Source of the DNA: an uncultured Steroidobacter sp.
GTDB taxonomy: Bacteria; Pseudomonadota; Gammaproteobacteria; Steroidobacterales; Steroidobacteraceae
Assembly: GCA_946478975.1 (NCBI GenBank)
Contig: CAMLEO010000307.1
Location: 1 to 8,052 of the forward strand
Length of the DNA: 8,052 nt
Reading direction: 5' to 3'
Made by a program: the position numbers and the translations under genes. A model generated the notes under the pieces. It was not told the DNA's origin and made no database searches. It was given only the letters and a program-made list of their open reading frames with translations. Of this stretch, positions 1-7,237 are shown piece after piece; the first letter of the stretch is position 1; each line of letters starts with the position of its first letter.

Positions 1-34
1 GAGGTGCGATTTTCTTGGAAATATATGCTTCCAT
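1..34 (-). CDS. Possible start of a leftward gene, cut by the window edge
   Basis: Reading the minus strand from an ATG at 34-32 gives MEAYISKKIAP before the window ends. A GAGGG stretch about 10 bases upstream of the ATG could serve as a ribosome binding site. The AT-rich, Lys- and Ile-containing opening resembles the start of many real genes, and its codons are less GC-rich than the surroundings. Eleven residues cannot identify a family. An imperfect inverted repeat covers the same bases, so this could instead be a structured element belonging to a gene outside the window. This is a tentative call. Confidence 0.2.
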   Translation of the reverse strand, partial: MEAYISKKIAP

Positions 35-212
35 GCTGCTCGCACCCTCAGAGGGGCTACGCATCCGTTCGTTGCCGTGAGTCAGGTTGCCGTCACAACG
101 CGAGCGAGTCAATTCGCGAGCACGGTCGCAAGTTTAAATTCAGGTTTTCCCCGCATGCAGCGCGCTGATGTATGATTGACGCGAGCGGGACATGGACAAC
201 AAAGGAAGAACG
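35..212. other. Intergenic stretch upstream of the exported protein gene
   Basis: No convincing gene lies here. The plus strand is open in one frame from the window edge to about 168, but the predicted peptide is rich in Arg, Cys and Ser and resembles no protein I know, so I treat it as non-coding. The stretch holds several CGCGAG-type short repeats (near 99-104 and 115-120). It also holds a TTGACT on the minus strand (112-107), which could be the -35 box of a leftward promoter, with only a poor -10 (CAACCT, 89-84) at 17-base spacing. Confidence 0.4.
171..176 (+). promoter_or_regulatory. Candidate -10 box for the 213-941 gene
   Basis: TATGAT matches the sigma-70 -10 consensus at five of six positions and would place a transcription start near 183, giving an untranslated leader of about 30 bases. 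No good -35 hexamer sits 16-18 bases upstream; the best nearby is a poor TTTCCC at 146-151. The call is weak. Confidence 0.3.
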
Positions 213-941
213 ATGAAAAAACTGTTCGCTGTCGTCGGTCTGTTGATCGTGGCGACGTCGTGCTGGGGGCAGAATGTCGAGGAGATCGTCGTCACCGGTG
301 CTCGCACCGGGGAACGCGCAGCGATGCCGGGGACTTTCCTGCGAAAAACCGGCGACTACCTGCTGCTGCAGGTGAATGTGACCAACGACACGCGCGAGGC
401 GCCGGCACGCAAGGATGAGATCTACGCGACGCTGCGCACGGCGCTGGCGGCCGCGAACAAGGACGGCAGCATCGAGCTCAGCGTGGTCGATGAAAACGAC
501 CTGGTGATCGCACTCAAGGTGGATTCGGCGACCGTCGTGCTGCGTAATGGCGACCGTCCGGACACCAGCGCCACCCGCATCAGCGTCAAGACCAAGATTC
601 CACCGCAAGGGGCCAACGGTCAGGCGCTGATCAGTAAATTGAAAGACTTCGTCTCGGGCATCAAAGTGACCGGGCGCACCAAGCTCGATGCGGACGGCAG
701 CGTCGACATCAGCATCGTCGCCCCGCATCGCTATCGTGCCGAGATCATCTCCCTCTTCGCACAGGACGCCAAGAGCATCACCGCCGCGCTCGGCGAGGAT
801 TACAAGATCGTGGCGACCGGCATCGACCGGCCAGTGCGCTGGGTCCGAATGGGATTGCTGGAGCTTGCGCTGTTCGTGCCCTACAAGTTCGAAGTGCTGC
901 CCTCGACGGTGAACACGTTCGTCACTCCGCCTGCGGAATGA
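213..941 (+). CDS. Exported protein of unknown function with a TonB-box-like N-terminus
   Basis: This is a 242-residue protein I do not recognise. The ATG at 213 is preferred over an in-frame ATG at 192 because AAAGGAAGAA (201-210) is a good ribosome binding site six bases before it, and because translation then opens with a typical signal peptide (MKKLFAVVGLLIVATSCWG, residues 1-19). Cleavage around residue 19 or 20 would send the protein to the periplasm. The Cys at 17 is not in a normal lipobox. Residues 23-30 read EEIVVTGA, the motif found just after the signal peptide in many TonB-dependent receptors, but the plug and barrel are absent. The rest alternates beta-like and helical stretches (for example 46-58, 66-83, 161-183 and 215-228) and ends in a hydrophobic segment, LLELALFVPYKF, at 215-226. 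A distant SIMPL-like fold is conceivable but unproven. The gene stands alone on its strand and its stop abuts that of the M20 gene. Confidence 0.85.
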   Translation: MKKLFAVVGLLIVATSCWGQNVEEIVVTGARTGERAAMPGTFLRKTGDYLLLQVNVTNDTREAPARKDEIYATLRTALAAANKDGSIELSVVDENDLVIALKVDSATVVLRNGDRPDTSATRISVKTKIPPQGANGQALISKLKDFVSGIKVTGRTKLDADGSVDISIVAPHRYRAEIISLFAQDAKSITAALGEDYKIVATGIDRPVRWVRMGLLELALFVPYKFEVLPSTVNTFVTPPAE

Positions 942-2468
942 TCAGCGGTATCGGGTGGTCAGCAGGCTGTAGATCGTTTCCGTCCCAGTAACGAAGTTGC
1001 CCATGCGCATGTTCTCGTCATGCGCATGCTGGTTGTTATCTGGGTTCACGGTCGGCACCAGCAGAAACGGCAGCTTCAGCGCATTCACGAGCACATCGAC
1101 GGGCACGGTGCCGCCCATCATGCGAATGCGCACCGGCTCCTGCTTCGGCATGGGCGCCGTCGCAGACGCGAGTGCTTTCATCGCCCAACGGCCTACCGGC
1201 GCATCCATCGGCATGCGCTGCGCGGCTTGCACGCTGCCGATCTTGAGCATCGCGAGCTTGTCGTATTGCGCACGTTCGGCGTCCGTCGGCGGTGCATCGA
1301 CGAGGTGATAGCCCTGCTGCTCGATGTGACGTTTGATCAAATCAAACAAACGTCGGCCGTCGGTTTCCGGCGTGGTGCGAATGTCGATCTCCGCCACCGC
1401 CTCGCTCGGAACGATGTTTGCCGCCTTCGCGCCCACCGCTGCCGACGCCATGCCGCGCACGTTCAGCGATGGATATTGCAAAGCTTCCTGATAGTTCTCT
1501 CCGACCCGCTCCGCGCGTGCGATGCCTGCGCGTTTCAGTAACGCCGCTTCGTCATCGCCGGTCGCTTTGAGCACTTCGCGATCGGCATCGGTGAGCTTGA
1601 TGCCATCGTAATAACCGGGCACGAGCACACGTCCTTCGTCATCTTTCATCGACGCGAGCAGCGAAGCGAGGCGCAGCGCTGGATTGGGAACGTAGTTGCC
1701 AAAGTGTCCGCTGTGCAGAGGCGCCTTCGGGCCGAACACGGTGAGCACGGCTTCAGTGATGCCGCGATTGCCGAACACGAGCGTCGGCCGGCCCGAGCCA
1801 TGCACCGGCCCATCGAGCACGACCAGCGCATCAGCATCGAACAACGCTCGATTGGCCTGCACCGTCTCGGCGAGACTCGGCGAGCTGATCTCTTCTTCCG
1901 AATCCAGCAGTACCTTGACGTTGACCGCCGGCGCGCGGCCCTTCAACACGTCCATCGCTGTTAACAGCATCATGATCGGCGCTTTGTCGTCGGAGGCGGA
2001 GCGCGCGAAGACGCGCAGCTCGGGGTCGAAAGGCTGGGCCGACAATTGTTGGCGGCTGACTTCCTGCCAGCGGCCGTCGGCGGACTGTTTCTTCACGACC
2101 GGCTCGAACGGACTGCGCTGCGCCCATTGCTCCGGCGTCACCGGCTGACCATCGAAGTGCATATAAAACAAAATCGTCGCGGCATTCTTGTTTGCTCGCG
2201 GCAGCTCGGCGAGCAGCAACGGCCGCTGCGCGGCGTTGTTCAGCAAGTGCGTCTGGAAGCCGCGCTTGCGAAAGATCTGCTCCAGAAACTGCGCGTTGCG
2301 CTGAATGTTGGCGGGCTGGTCGGCGACATTCTCGATGCTCAGCAGTTCGAGATATTCGCTGACGTTCTTTTGTGAAGCCGCGGTGATTTGCCCGGCGAGC
2401 GAGCCGGCAACTGCCGCTTGTGCGAATGAGAGAAATGCAGCGCCCAGCAGTGCCGCGCGGATACTCAC
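942..2468 (-). CDS. Exported M20-family metallopeptidase (dipeptidase/carboxypeptidase-like)
   Basis: This 508-residue protein carries the full set of M20 co-catalytic zinc residues by comparison with CNDP-type dipeptidases: H104 and catalytic D106 in FYMHFDGQPV, D160 in ASDDKAP, the general base and ligand E192/E193 in DSEEEISS, D219 in VVLDGP, and H483 in HAHDEN. H252 (PLHSGHFGN) matches the dimerisation-domain histidine that completes the partner active site. A signal peptide at residues 1-21 (ending AAVA before GSLAG) predicts a periplasmic enzyme that trims peptides or dipeptides; the exact substrate cannot be read from sequence. The start is a GTG at 2468-2466 sharing four bases (GTGA) with the phoU stop. 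No clear ribosome binding site precedes it, so it is probably translated by coupling to phoU. It is the last gene of the pst operon. The glycines usually flanking the ASDDK motif are Ser/Ala here, but all metal ligands are present, so it should be active. Confidence 0.9.
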   Translation of the reverse strand: MSIRAALLGAAFLSFAQAAVAGSLAGQITAASQKNVSEYLELLSIENVADQPANIQRNAQFLEQIFRKRGFQTHLLNNAAQRPLLLAELPRANKNAATILFYMHFDGQPVTPEQWAQRSPFEPVVKKQSADGRWQEVSRQQLSAQPFDPELRVFARSASDDKAPIMMLLTAMDVLKGRAPAVNVKVLLDSEEEISSPSLAETVQANRALFDADALVVLDGPVHGSGRPTLVFGNRGITEAVLTVFGPKAPLHSGHFGNYVPNPALRLASLLASMKDDEGRVLVPGYYDGIKLTDADREVLKATGDDEAALLKRAGIARAERVGENYQEALQYPSLNVRGMASAAVGAKAANIVPSEAVAEIDIRTTPETDGRRLFDLIKRHIEQQGYHLVDAPPTDAERAQYDKLAMLKIGSVQAAQRMPMDAPVGRWAMKALASATAPMPKQEPVRIRMMGGTVPVDVLVNALKLPFLLVPTVNPDNNQHAHDENMRMGNFVTGTETIYSLLTTRYR

Positions 2469-3196
2469 TTGGCGGGGTGATCGACCGGAGCGTTTTTCTT
2501 TTTGTGGCTGATGTCTTCGCCACTGGTCACGAACACGACCTGCTCCGCAATGTTCTTGGCGTGGTCGCCGATGCGTTCGAGCCCTTTCAACGCGAACACG
2601 GTGTCGATGGTCGCGCCGAGATAACGCGAATCCTGCATCACCAGCGTGAGAACCTGGCGCAAGGCTGCGTCGAATTCGCTGTCGAGCTCGGCATCGCGCG
2701 CGCTGACCTGCCGGGCCATGTCGCCGTTCGATTCATCCAGAGAGCGAACCGCTTCGCGCAGCATGCCGACAGTGAGGTCAGCCATGTGACGCAAATAGCG
2801 AGCGACGGCATGCACCGGGCCCACCGGCTCGCCGGATGCCAGGCGCGCTCCAAACTTCGCGATCTTTTTCGCTTCGTCGCCGGCGCGTTCCAGCTCGACG
2901 GTGATGCGCGATGCGGCCTTGGCCATGCGCAGATCGCCAGCGACCGGCTGGTGAAGCGCGATCAAACGAAACGCCTCGCGATCGACGAAGCGCTCCAGCT
3001 CGTTGACCTTCTCTTCGCGCGACAGCACCAGTTGCGCGAGCGACGAATCGCCGTCGAGCACCGCACGCGTCGCGGACGAGACCTGATCGATGACCAGCCC
3101 GCCCATCGTGACCAGCTGCAAACGCAGCTCGGACAGCGCCGCGTCGAAAGCTTTTGCGGTGTGACCTTCCACAGGATCGGGCTGCTCCGTCGACAC
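2465..3196 (-). CDS. phoU: PhoU, phosphate transport and signalling regulator
   Basis: PhoU is a cytoplasmic metal-binding regulator that links the Pst transporter to PhoR and keeps the Pho regulon off when phosphate is plentiful. The 243-residue product has the two repeated three-helix bundles of the family. The repeated metal-binding signature appears as ELERAGDEAKKIAK (101-114) and GLERIGDHAKNIAE (205-218). Length fits the family (about 235-245). I chose the GTG at 3196-3194 because GAGGT (3208-3204) lies seven bases upstream and the protein then opens as PhoU proteins do. An in-frame ATG at 3280 would add 28 mostly Arg-rich residues that merely mirror the end of pstB in another frame. The binding site overlaps the pstB stop (TGAGGT), leaving a 10-base gap and suggesting coupled translation. 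The C-terminus ends in a short polar Lys/His-rich tail. Confidence 0.95.
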   Translation of the reverse strand: MSTEQPDPVEGHTAKAFDAALSELRLQLVTMGGLVIDQVSSATRAVLDGDSSLAQLVLSREEKVNELERFVDREAFRLIALHQPVAGDLRMAKAASRITVELERAGDEAKKIAKFGARLASGEPVGPVHAVARYLRHMADLTVGMLREAVRSLDESNGDMARQVSARDAELDSEFDAALRQVLTLVMQDSRYLGATIDTVFALKGLERIGDHAKNIAEQVVFVTSGEDISHKKKNAPVDHPAK

Positions 3197-3203
3197 GGCC
3201 AGG

Positions 3204-3208
3204 ACCTC
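3204..3208 (-). promoter_or_regulatory. phoU ribosome binding site overlapping the pstB stop codon
   Basis: GAGGT on the minus strand, seven bases before the GTG start of phoU, overlaps the TGA stop of pstB (3209-3207). It decides the short phoU start over the upstream ATG at 3280. Confidence 0.7.
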
Positions 3209-4103
3209 AGCCGTAGCGACCCGTGATGTAGTCTTCGGTCGCCTTCTTGCTCGGGTTCGTGAAAATCTTGGCCGCCTCATCGAACTCGATGAGCTCGCCG
3301 AGATACATGAACGCGGTGTAGTCGGAAACGCGCGCGGCCTGTTGCATGTTGTGAGTCACGATCAACACCGTGACCTGGTCGCGCAAGGTCGAGATCAGCT
3401 CTTCGATCTTCGCGGTCGCGATCGGATCCAGCGCCGAGGTCGGCTCGTCGAACAACAGGATTTCCGGCGTCGTCGCCAGCGCGCGGGCGATACACAAACG
3501 TTGCATCTGACCGCCGGACAACGCCAGCGCGGAGTCCTGCAAACGATCTTTCACTTCGTCCCACAACGCCGCGCCACGCAGCGCCTTCTCGACTTCTTCC
3601 GCCAGCGTCGCACGACTGCGCACGCCGCGCAGGCGCAAGCCATACGCAACGTTCTCGAAAATGGTCTTGGGAAACGGGTTCGGCTTCTGGAACACCATGC
3701 CGATGCGCATGCGCACTTCGATCGGATCGATGCCCGGGCCGACCAGGTTGATGTTGTCCGGATGCAGCGTGATGCTGCCTTCGTAGCGCGTGTCCGGCTG
3801 CAGGTCGTGCATGCGATTGAAACATCGCAGGAACGTGCTCTTGCCGCAACCCGACGGGCCGATCAGCGCCGTCACCTGTTTGTCCGCAATCGGAATCGAC
3901 AGGTTCTTGAGCGCGCGATTCTGGCCGTAATAGAAGTTCAGGTTCTCGACCTGCGCCTTCACGTTCAACGCGCGCGGCTGGCGAGTGTCGTCGACGTTGA
4001 TGCTGACGCGAGGCGTCGCGACGCCCACGGCGTGAGTTCGGGCGGGTTCGTCGTTACGCAAGCCAGTCTCCTGCGCGGCAGCCATTTTGCTCGTAGTTTC
4101 CAT
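3207..4103 (-). CDS. pstB: PstB, phosphate ABC transporter ATP-binding protein
   Basis: PstB is the cytoplasmic ATPase that powers phosphate import through PstC/PstA. All nucleotide-binding motifs are present in the 298-residue product: Walker [10 protein letters not shown] (82-90), Q-loop Q139 in [13 protein letters not shown] signature LSGGQMQR (195-202), Walker B ILLFDEP (215-221) and the switch His at 251 (VTHNMQQ). The signature has Met where most PstB proteins have Gln (LSGGQQQR), probably tolerated. [12 protein letters not shown] (58-69) is typical of the PstB subfamily. The N-terminus is about 40 residues longer than in E. coli PstB (257 residues) and looks low in conservation. The ATG at 4103 follows the pstA stop by 13 bases and has no strong ribosome binding site. 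An in-frame ATG at 4085 is a possible alternative and would remove six residues. Confidence 0.97.
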   Translation of the reverse strand: METTSKMAAAQETGLRNDEPARTHAVGVATPRVSINVDDTRQPRALNVKAQVENLNFYYGQNRALKNLSIPIADKQVTALIGPSGCGKSTFLRCFNRMHDLQPDTRYEGSITLHPDNINLVGPGIDPIEVRMRIGMVFQKPNPFPKTIFENVAYGLRLRGVRSRATLAEEVEKALRGAALWDEVKDRLQDSALALSGGQMQRLCIARALATTPEILLFDEPTSALDPIATAKIEELISTLRDQVTVLIVTHNMQQAARVSDYTAFMYLGELIEFDEAAKIFTNPSKKATEDYITGRYG

Positions 4104-4116
4104 GCGAGGTCTTAGA

Positions 4117-5070
4117 TCACCAGTTGATCTTTTTACGGAAGCGATAACGAATCCAGATCGCCACCGCGTTCATCAGCAGCGTCATGCCGAGCAGAATCGC
4201 ACCGGCCGCCGCGGCATTGGCCTGGAACGCCTGGTCAGGGCGCGACACCCAGTTGAACATCTGGATCGGCATGGCGGTGAACGGATCGTTCAGCCACTGG
4301 AATGAAACAAACGGGAATTCGCTCTTGACCGGCGACGACGGCAGGAACGCGATGAAGCTCAGCGCGCCGATGGTGATGATCGGCGCCGTCTCGCCGATCG
4401 CGCGAGACAGGCCGAGAATCATGCCGGTCAGAATGCCGCCGGTCGAATACGGCAGCACGTGATCCTTCGTGACTTCCCAGCGTGTCGCGCCCAAACCGTA
4501 AGCGGCTTCGCGAATCGACTTCGGCACCGCGCGAATCGACTCACGCGTCGCGACGATCACGATCGGAAGAATCAACAGCGCCAAGGTGAGACCCGCAGCG
4601 GCGATGCTCTGCCCCAGGCCGAACTGATACACGAACAAGCCGAGCGCCAGCAGGCCGTACACGATCGACGGCACGCCCGCCAGATTGGTCACATTGATTT
4701 CAATGATGGCCGTGAACCAGTTCTTCGGCGCGTACTCTTCGAGATAGATCGCCGCGGCCACGCCGACAGGCACGGCGCAAAAAGCAGTCACCAGCATGAT
4801 CAGCGACGTGCCGACCCAGGCGCCCAGAATGCCGGCGCGCGCGGCGCGACGTGACGGGAAGTTGGTGAAGAAGTCCCAGCCGAATCGAGACGCGCCGTCA
4901 CGCACCAGGTCGAGGAACAACACGGCGAGGATGCCCAGACACGCGAGCATCAAAACCAGGCCGACGACGACAAACACCTGGTCCAGCATCTTGCGGCGGG
5001 ACAAGCCGGCGCGGATTGCATCCGGCTGCAGATAAGCGGCCGCGGGGCTGTTCATGGGAGCGGTTGCCAT
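4117..5070 (-). CDS. pstA: PstA, phosphate ABC transporter permease
   Basis: PstA is one of the two inner-membrane channel subunits of the phosphate importer. The 317-residue product has about six hydrophobic spans (roughly 31-54, 83-110, 128-150, 155-175, 211-240 and 286-308). The EAA loop that contacts PstB is [21 protein letters not shown] shortened to its core, [13 protein letters not shown] (188-200). [12 protein letters not shown] (221-232) is a PstA family signature. The start ATG (5070-5068) overlaps the pstC stop by one base (TAATG), and GAGG at 5081-5078 lies seven bases before it, so translation is probably coupled to pstC. Length is slightly above the E. coli protein (296 residues) because of an N-terminal polar extension of about 30 residues. 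Confidence 0.97.
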   Translation of the reverse strand: MATAPMNSPAAAYLQPDAIRAGLSRRKMLDQVFVVVGLVLMLACLGILAVLFLDLVRDGASRFGWDFFTNFPSRRAARAGILGAWVGTSLIMLVTAFCAVPVGVAAAIYLEEYAPKNWFTAIIEINVTNLAGVPSIVYGLLALGLFVYQFGLGQSIAAAGLTLALLILPIVIVATRESIRAVPKSIREAAYGLGATRWEVTKDHVLPYSTGGILTGMILGLSRAIGETAPIITIGALSFIAFLPSSPVKSEFPFVSFQWLNDPFTAMPIQMFNWVSRPDQAFQANAAAAGAILLGMTLLMNAVAIWIRYRFRKKINW

Positions 5071-6032
5071 TAGTACGCCTCGCGGAACTTGCGAGTCAGC
5101 GAGAAGCCGATGACGTTGAAGATCAGCGTGATCAGCATCAGGACCAGGCCGGCGGCGAAGATGCTCTGATAACCGATGCTGCCGTGGGGCAGATCGCCCA
5201 GACTGACTTGCACGATATAAGCGGTGATGGTCGCCGCCTGTTCCCGCGGATCGAAGGTGAAATTCGGCTGCATGCCTGCGGCGATCGCCACCACCATCGT
5301 TTCACCGACAGCGCGTGAGATGCCGAGAATGAATGCGGCCGCAAGGCCCGAGAATGCGCCCGGCACGACGACGCGAAGCGCAGTCTGCAAACGCGTGGCG
5401 CCCATCGCATACGAGCCTTCACGCATGTAACGAGGCACCGCGCGCATCGCGTCCTCGCTCACCGAGCTCACATACGGAACGATCATCAGGCCGATCACGA
5501 GACCGGCGCTGAGCATGTTGAAGCCCGGCAGTTCGGGCATGAGCTTTTGTAACAATGGCGTGACCGCCATGAGCGCGAAGTAGCCATACACGACGGTCGG
5601 CACCGCACCTAGTAGTTCGAGCACCGGCTTGACCGTTTCGCGCAGGCGATGGGACGCGAACTCGCTCAGGTAAATTGCAATGATGGTGCCCACCGGCACC
5701 GCGACCAGCAACGCGACGATGGTCGTCGTGAGCGTGCCGGAGACCAGCGGCAGGATGCCGTAGTGCGCGTCTGCGAACAGCGGCGTCCACATCGTGTCGG
5801 TGAGGAAATCCGCCAGCGAAACGTGCTTGAAGAACGTGGCGGACTCGACCAACAGAATGGCGACGATCGCCAGGGTCGTGAACACGGCCACCAGGCCCGC
5901 GCCGAGCAGGAGCGTTTCGATGATCCGGTCGCGCACCTTGCGGTAACGCAAGCCGCTGCGCGAGATCAGATTCTGCGAAGAAGTTGCCGCAGTGGAATTC
6001 ATACGCCTGTGGTCACCGCCGTTGTCGCCCAT
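5070..6032 (-). CDS. pstC: PstC, phosphate ABC transporter permease
   Basis: PstC pairs with PstA to form the membrane channel. The product of up to 320 residues has about six membrane spans (roughly 40-62, 93-121, 136-160, 173-190, 224-253 and 288-311). Its EAA-type loop contains REGSYAMGATRLQTALR (204-220), and GISRAVGETMVV (237-248) is characteristic of PstC. The length matches E. coli PstC (319 residues). The start is uncertain: the ATG at 6032 gives the longest form, while an ATG at 6002 removes ten polar residues (MGDNGGDHRR) and begins MNSTAATSS. Neither has a strong ribosome binding site. The gene follows pstS after 128 bases that contain a GC-rich hairpin and overlaps pstA by one base. 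Confidence 0.96.
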   Translation of the reverse strand: MGDNGGDHRRMNSTAATSSQNLISRSGLRYRKVRDRIIETLLLGAGLVAVFTTLAIVAILLVESATFFKHVSLADFLTDTMWTPLFADAHYGILPLVSGTLTTTIVALLVAVPVGTIIAIYLSEFASHRLRETVKPVLELLGAVPTVVYGYFALMAVTPLLQKLMPELPGFNMLSAGLVIGLMIVPYVSSVSEDAMRAVPRYMREGSYAMGATRLQTALRVVVPGAFSGLAAAFILGISRAVGETMVVAIAAGMQPNFTFDPREQAATITAYIVQVSLGDLPHGSIGYQSIFAAGLVLMLITLIFNVIGFSLTRKFREAY

Positions 6033-6091
6033 ACCGGGCCGGTCCCGCGAAAGGGCGCCATTGTAGATGCATGACGCCGTCGATCACAGCT

Positions 6092-6137
6092 GGGGCGGGG
6101 TTGCCGCGGACCGTGCTGGTTCGCGCCACCCCGCCCC
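6092..6137 (-). terminator. GC-rich hairpin between pstS and pstC (attenuator or mRNA stabiliser)
   Basis: GGGGCGGGGT (6092-6101) pairs perfectly with ACCCCGCCCC (6128-6137). A further CGCG/CGCG stem (6105-6108 with 6122-6125) may extend it inside. It starts 23 bases after the pstS stop. No run of U follows on the transcribed (minus) strand, so it is not a textbook intrinsic terminator. A partial terminator, or a barrier to 3' exonucleases that stabilises the pstS message, is the likelier role. The pairing is seen directly; the function is inferred. Confidence 0.6.
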
Positions 6138-6160
6138 GCCGTTGAAGAGCAGTGGAATTG

Positions 6161-7165
6161 TTAGAGCTTGCCTTCGCGCGACAGCAGGCTGTCGATGGTC
6201 ACGCCGACTTCCGGCACGCCGCCGAACACGGTGCCCATCTTGCCGTTGCTGAAGTGCTCCAACGCCAGCTTGTACGCCTGCGCCGGCAGTGGCACGTAGC
6301 CCACTTCCTTCGCCAGGTCGCCGCCCTTGGTGAGGAAGAAATTGATGAATTCCTTCACTTCCGCCCGCTGCGCGGCGGTGTCACGCACGTAAATGAAGAG
6401 CGGGCGGGACAGCGGCGCGTAGCTGCCGTCGTTCACGGCTTCGACGCTCGGGCCCACTTCCTTGCCGCTCGGGTTCACGATCGTCACGGCGCGCATTTTG
6501 TCCTTGTGAGCGACGTAATACGCATAACCGAAGTAACCGATTGCGTTCTTGTTGTTCTCCACGCCCTGCACCAGCACGTTGTCGTCTTCGCTGGCGGTGT
6601 AGTCGCCGCGGCTGGCCTTGGCCTTGCCGTTCACGGCTTCGGTGAAGTAGTCGAAGGTGCCGGAGTCGGCGCCGGGGCCGAACAGCATCAGCGGCTGCGC
6701 CGGCCAGTCCGAGCGCACTTGATTCCACTTGGTCACGCGGCCCTGCGCGGCCGGCTCCCACATCTTCTTCAGGTCGGCGACGGTCAGCGACTTGACCCAC
6801 GTGTTCTGCGGGTTCACCACCACGGTGAGCGCGTCGAACGCAACCGGCAGTTCCAGGTACTTGATGCCGGCAGCTTTGCAGACTTCCATCTCTTCCTTCA
6901 GGATGGGACGCGAAGCGTCGGAGATGTCGGTCTCGCCGCGGCAGAAGCGCTTGAAGCCGCCGCCGGTGCCGGCGATGCCGACGGTGACGCGGACCTTGCC
7001 CTTCTTGGAAATCTGAAACTCTTCGGCGACCGCCTCGGCGATCGGGAACACAGTGCTGGAGCCATCCATCTTGATGACGCTCTGCGCCTGTGCAAACTGC
7101 GGCGCGGCCACCGCCGCAAAGCTCGTCAGCAGCACCGACGCGCCCAACTTGTGCCACAACTTCAT
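6161..7165 (-). CDS. pstS: PstS, periplasmic phosphate-binding protein
   Basis: PstS captures phosphate in the periplasm and delivers it to PstC/PstA. The 334-residue precursor starts with a signal peptide (residues 1-28, cleavage after AQFAQA-type sequence near 27 or 28). Phosphate-binding loops are visible: MDGSSTVFPI (33-42), GTGGGFKRF with downstream GETDISDASRP (66-87, including D80), and GPGADSGTFDYF (163-174). C75 and C96 are spaced as in many relatives and could form a disulfide. The sequence belongs to the DGSSTV subtype common in proteobacteria rather than the E. coli K-12 type. The ATG at 7165 is supported by GAGGT (7178-7174) eight bases upstream. It is the first gene of the operon and sits behind a Pho box, so strong induction under phosphate limitation is expected. 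Confidence 0.97.
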   Translation of the reverse strand: MKLWHKLGASVLLTSFAAVAAPQFAQAQSVIKMDGSSTVFPIAEAVAEEFQISKKGKVRVTVGIAGTGGGFKRFCRGETDISDASRPILKEEMEVCKAAGIKYLELPVAFDALTVVVNPQNTWVKSLTVADLKKMWEPAAQGRVTKWNQVRSDWPAQPLMLFGPGADSGTFDYFTEAVNGKAKASRGDYTASEDDNVLVQGVENNKNAIGYFGYAYYVAHKDKMRAVTIVNPSGKEVGPSVEAVNDGSYAPLSRPLFIYVRDTAAQRAEVKEFINFFLTKGGDLAKEVGYVPLPAQAYKLALEHFSNGKMGTVFGGVPEVGVTIDSLLSREGKL

Positions 7166-7173
7166 GGACTTGA

Positions 7174-7178
7174 ACCTC
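7174..7178 (-). promoter_or_regulatory. pstS ribosome binding site
   Basis: GAGGT on the minus strand lies eight bases before the pstS ATG. A TATAAC (7184-7179) touches its upstream side and resembles a -10 box, but a transcript started from it would lack this binding site, so I do not read it as the pstS promoter. Confidence 0.6.
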
Positions 7179-7221
7179 GTTATAGGATTACGGGTAAACC
7201 GGGTACCAACCTTCGGGGCGC

Positions 7222-7227
7222 AGTGTG
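7222..7227 (-). promoter_or_regulatory. Weak candidate -10 box of the pstS promoter
   Basis: CACACT on the minus strand lies 10 bases after the Pho box, the spacing seen at PhoB-activated promoters such as phoA. It keeps only the A at position 2, the A at position 4 and the final T of TATAAT. PhoB-dependent promoters often have poor core boxes. A start near 7215 would give a leader of about 50 bases. Confidence 0.3.
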
Positions 7228-7237
7228 ACGGCGTTCG

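Noticed and set aside
192..212. Upstream in-frame ATG at 192 for the exported protein gene
   Set aside because: It would put seven polar residues before the signal peptide and would place the AAAGGAAGAA ribosome binding site inside the coding region.
3197..3280. Extension of phoU to an upstream ATG at 3280
   Set aside because: The added residues are Arg-rich, overlap the end of pstB in another frame and exceed the family length. The GTG at 3196 has a proper ribosome binding site.
3342..4115. A 257-codon open frame opposite pstB
   Set aside because: It is Arg-, Gln- and His-rich with no recognisable motif. It is the antisense shadow of pstB, as are similar frames opposite phoU, pstA and pstC.
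5989..6159. An 11-base direct repeat, GCAGTGGAATT, at 5989-5999 and 6149-6159 flanking the pstS-pstC gap
   Set aside because: Several such repeats are expected by chance in 8 kb. One copy lies in the pstC coding region and no target-site or mobile-element feature accompanies them.
7179..7184. TATAAC on the minus strand as the pstS -10 box
   Set aside because: It is more than 50 bases from the Pho box, and a transcript starting from it would lack the pstS ribosome binding site.
6152..7228. A 358-codon open frame on the plus strand, opposite the whole of pstS
   Set aside because: It mirrors pstS codon structure in a GC-rich sequence, is full of His, Arg and Ala, and resembles no protein family. 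PstS on the other strand is unmistakable.
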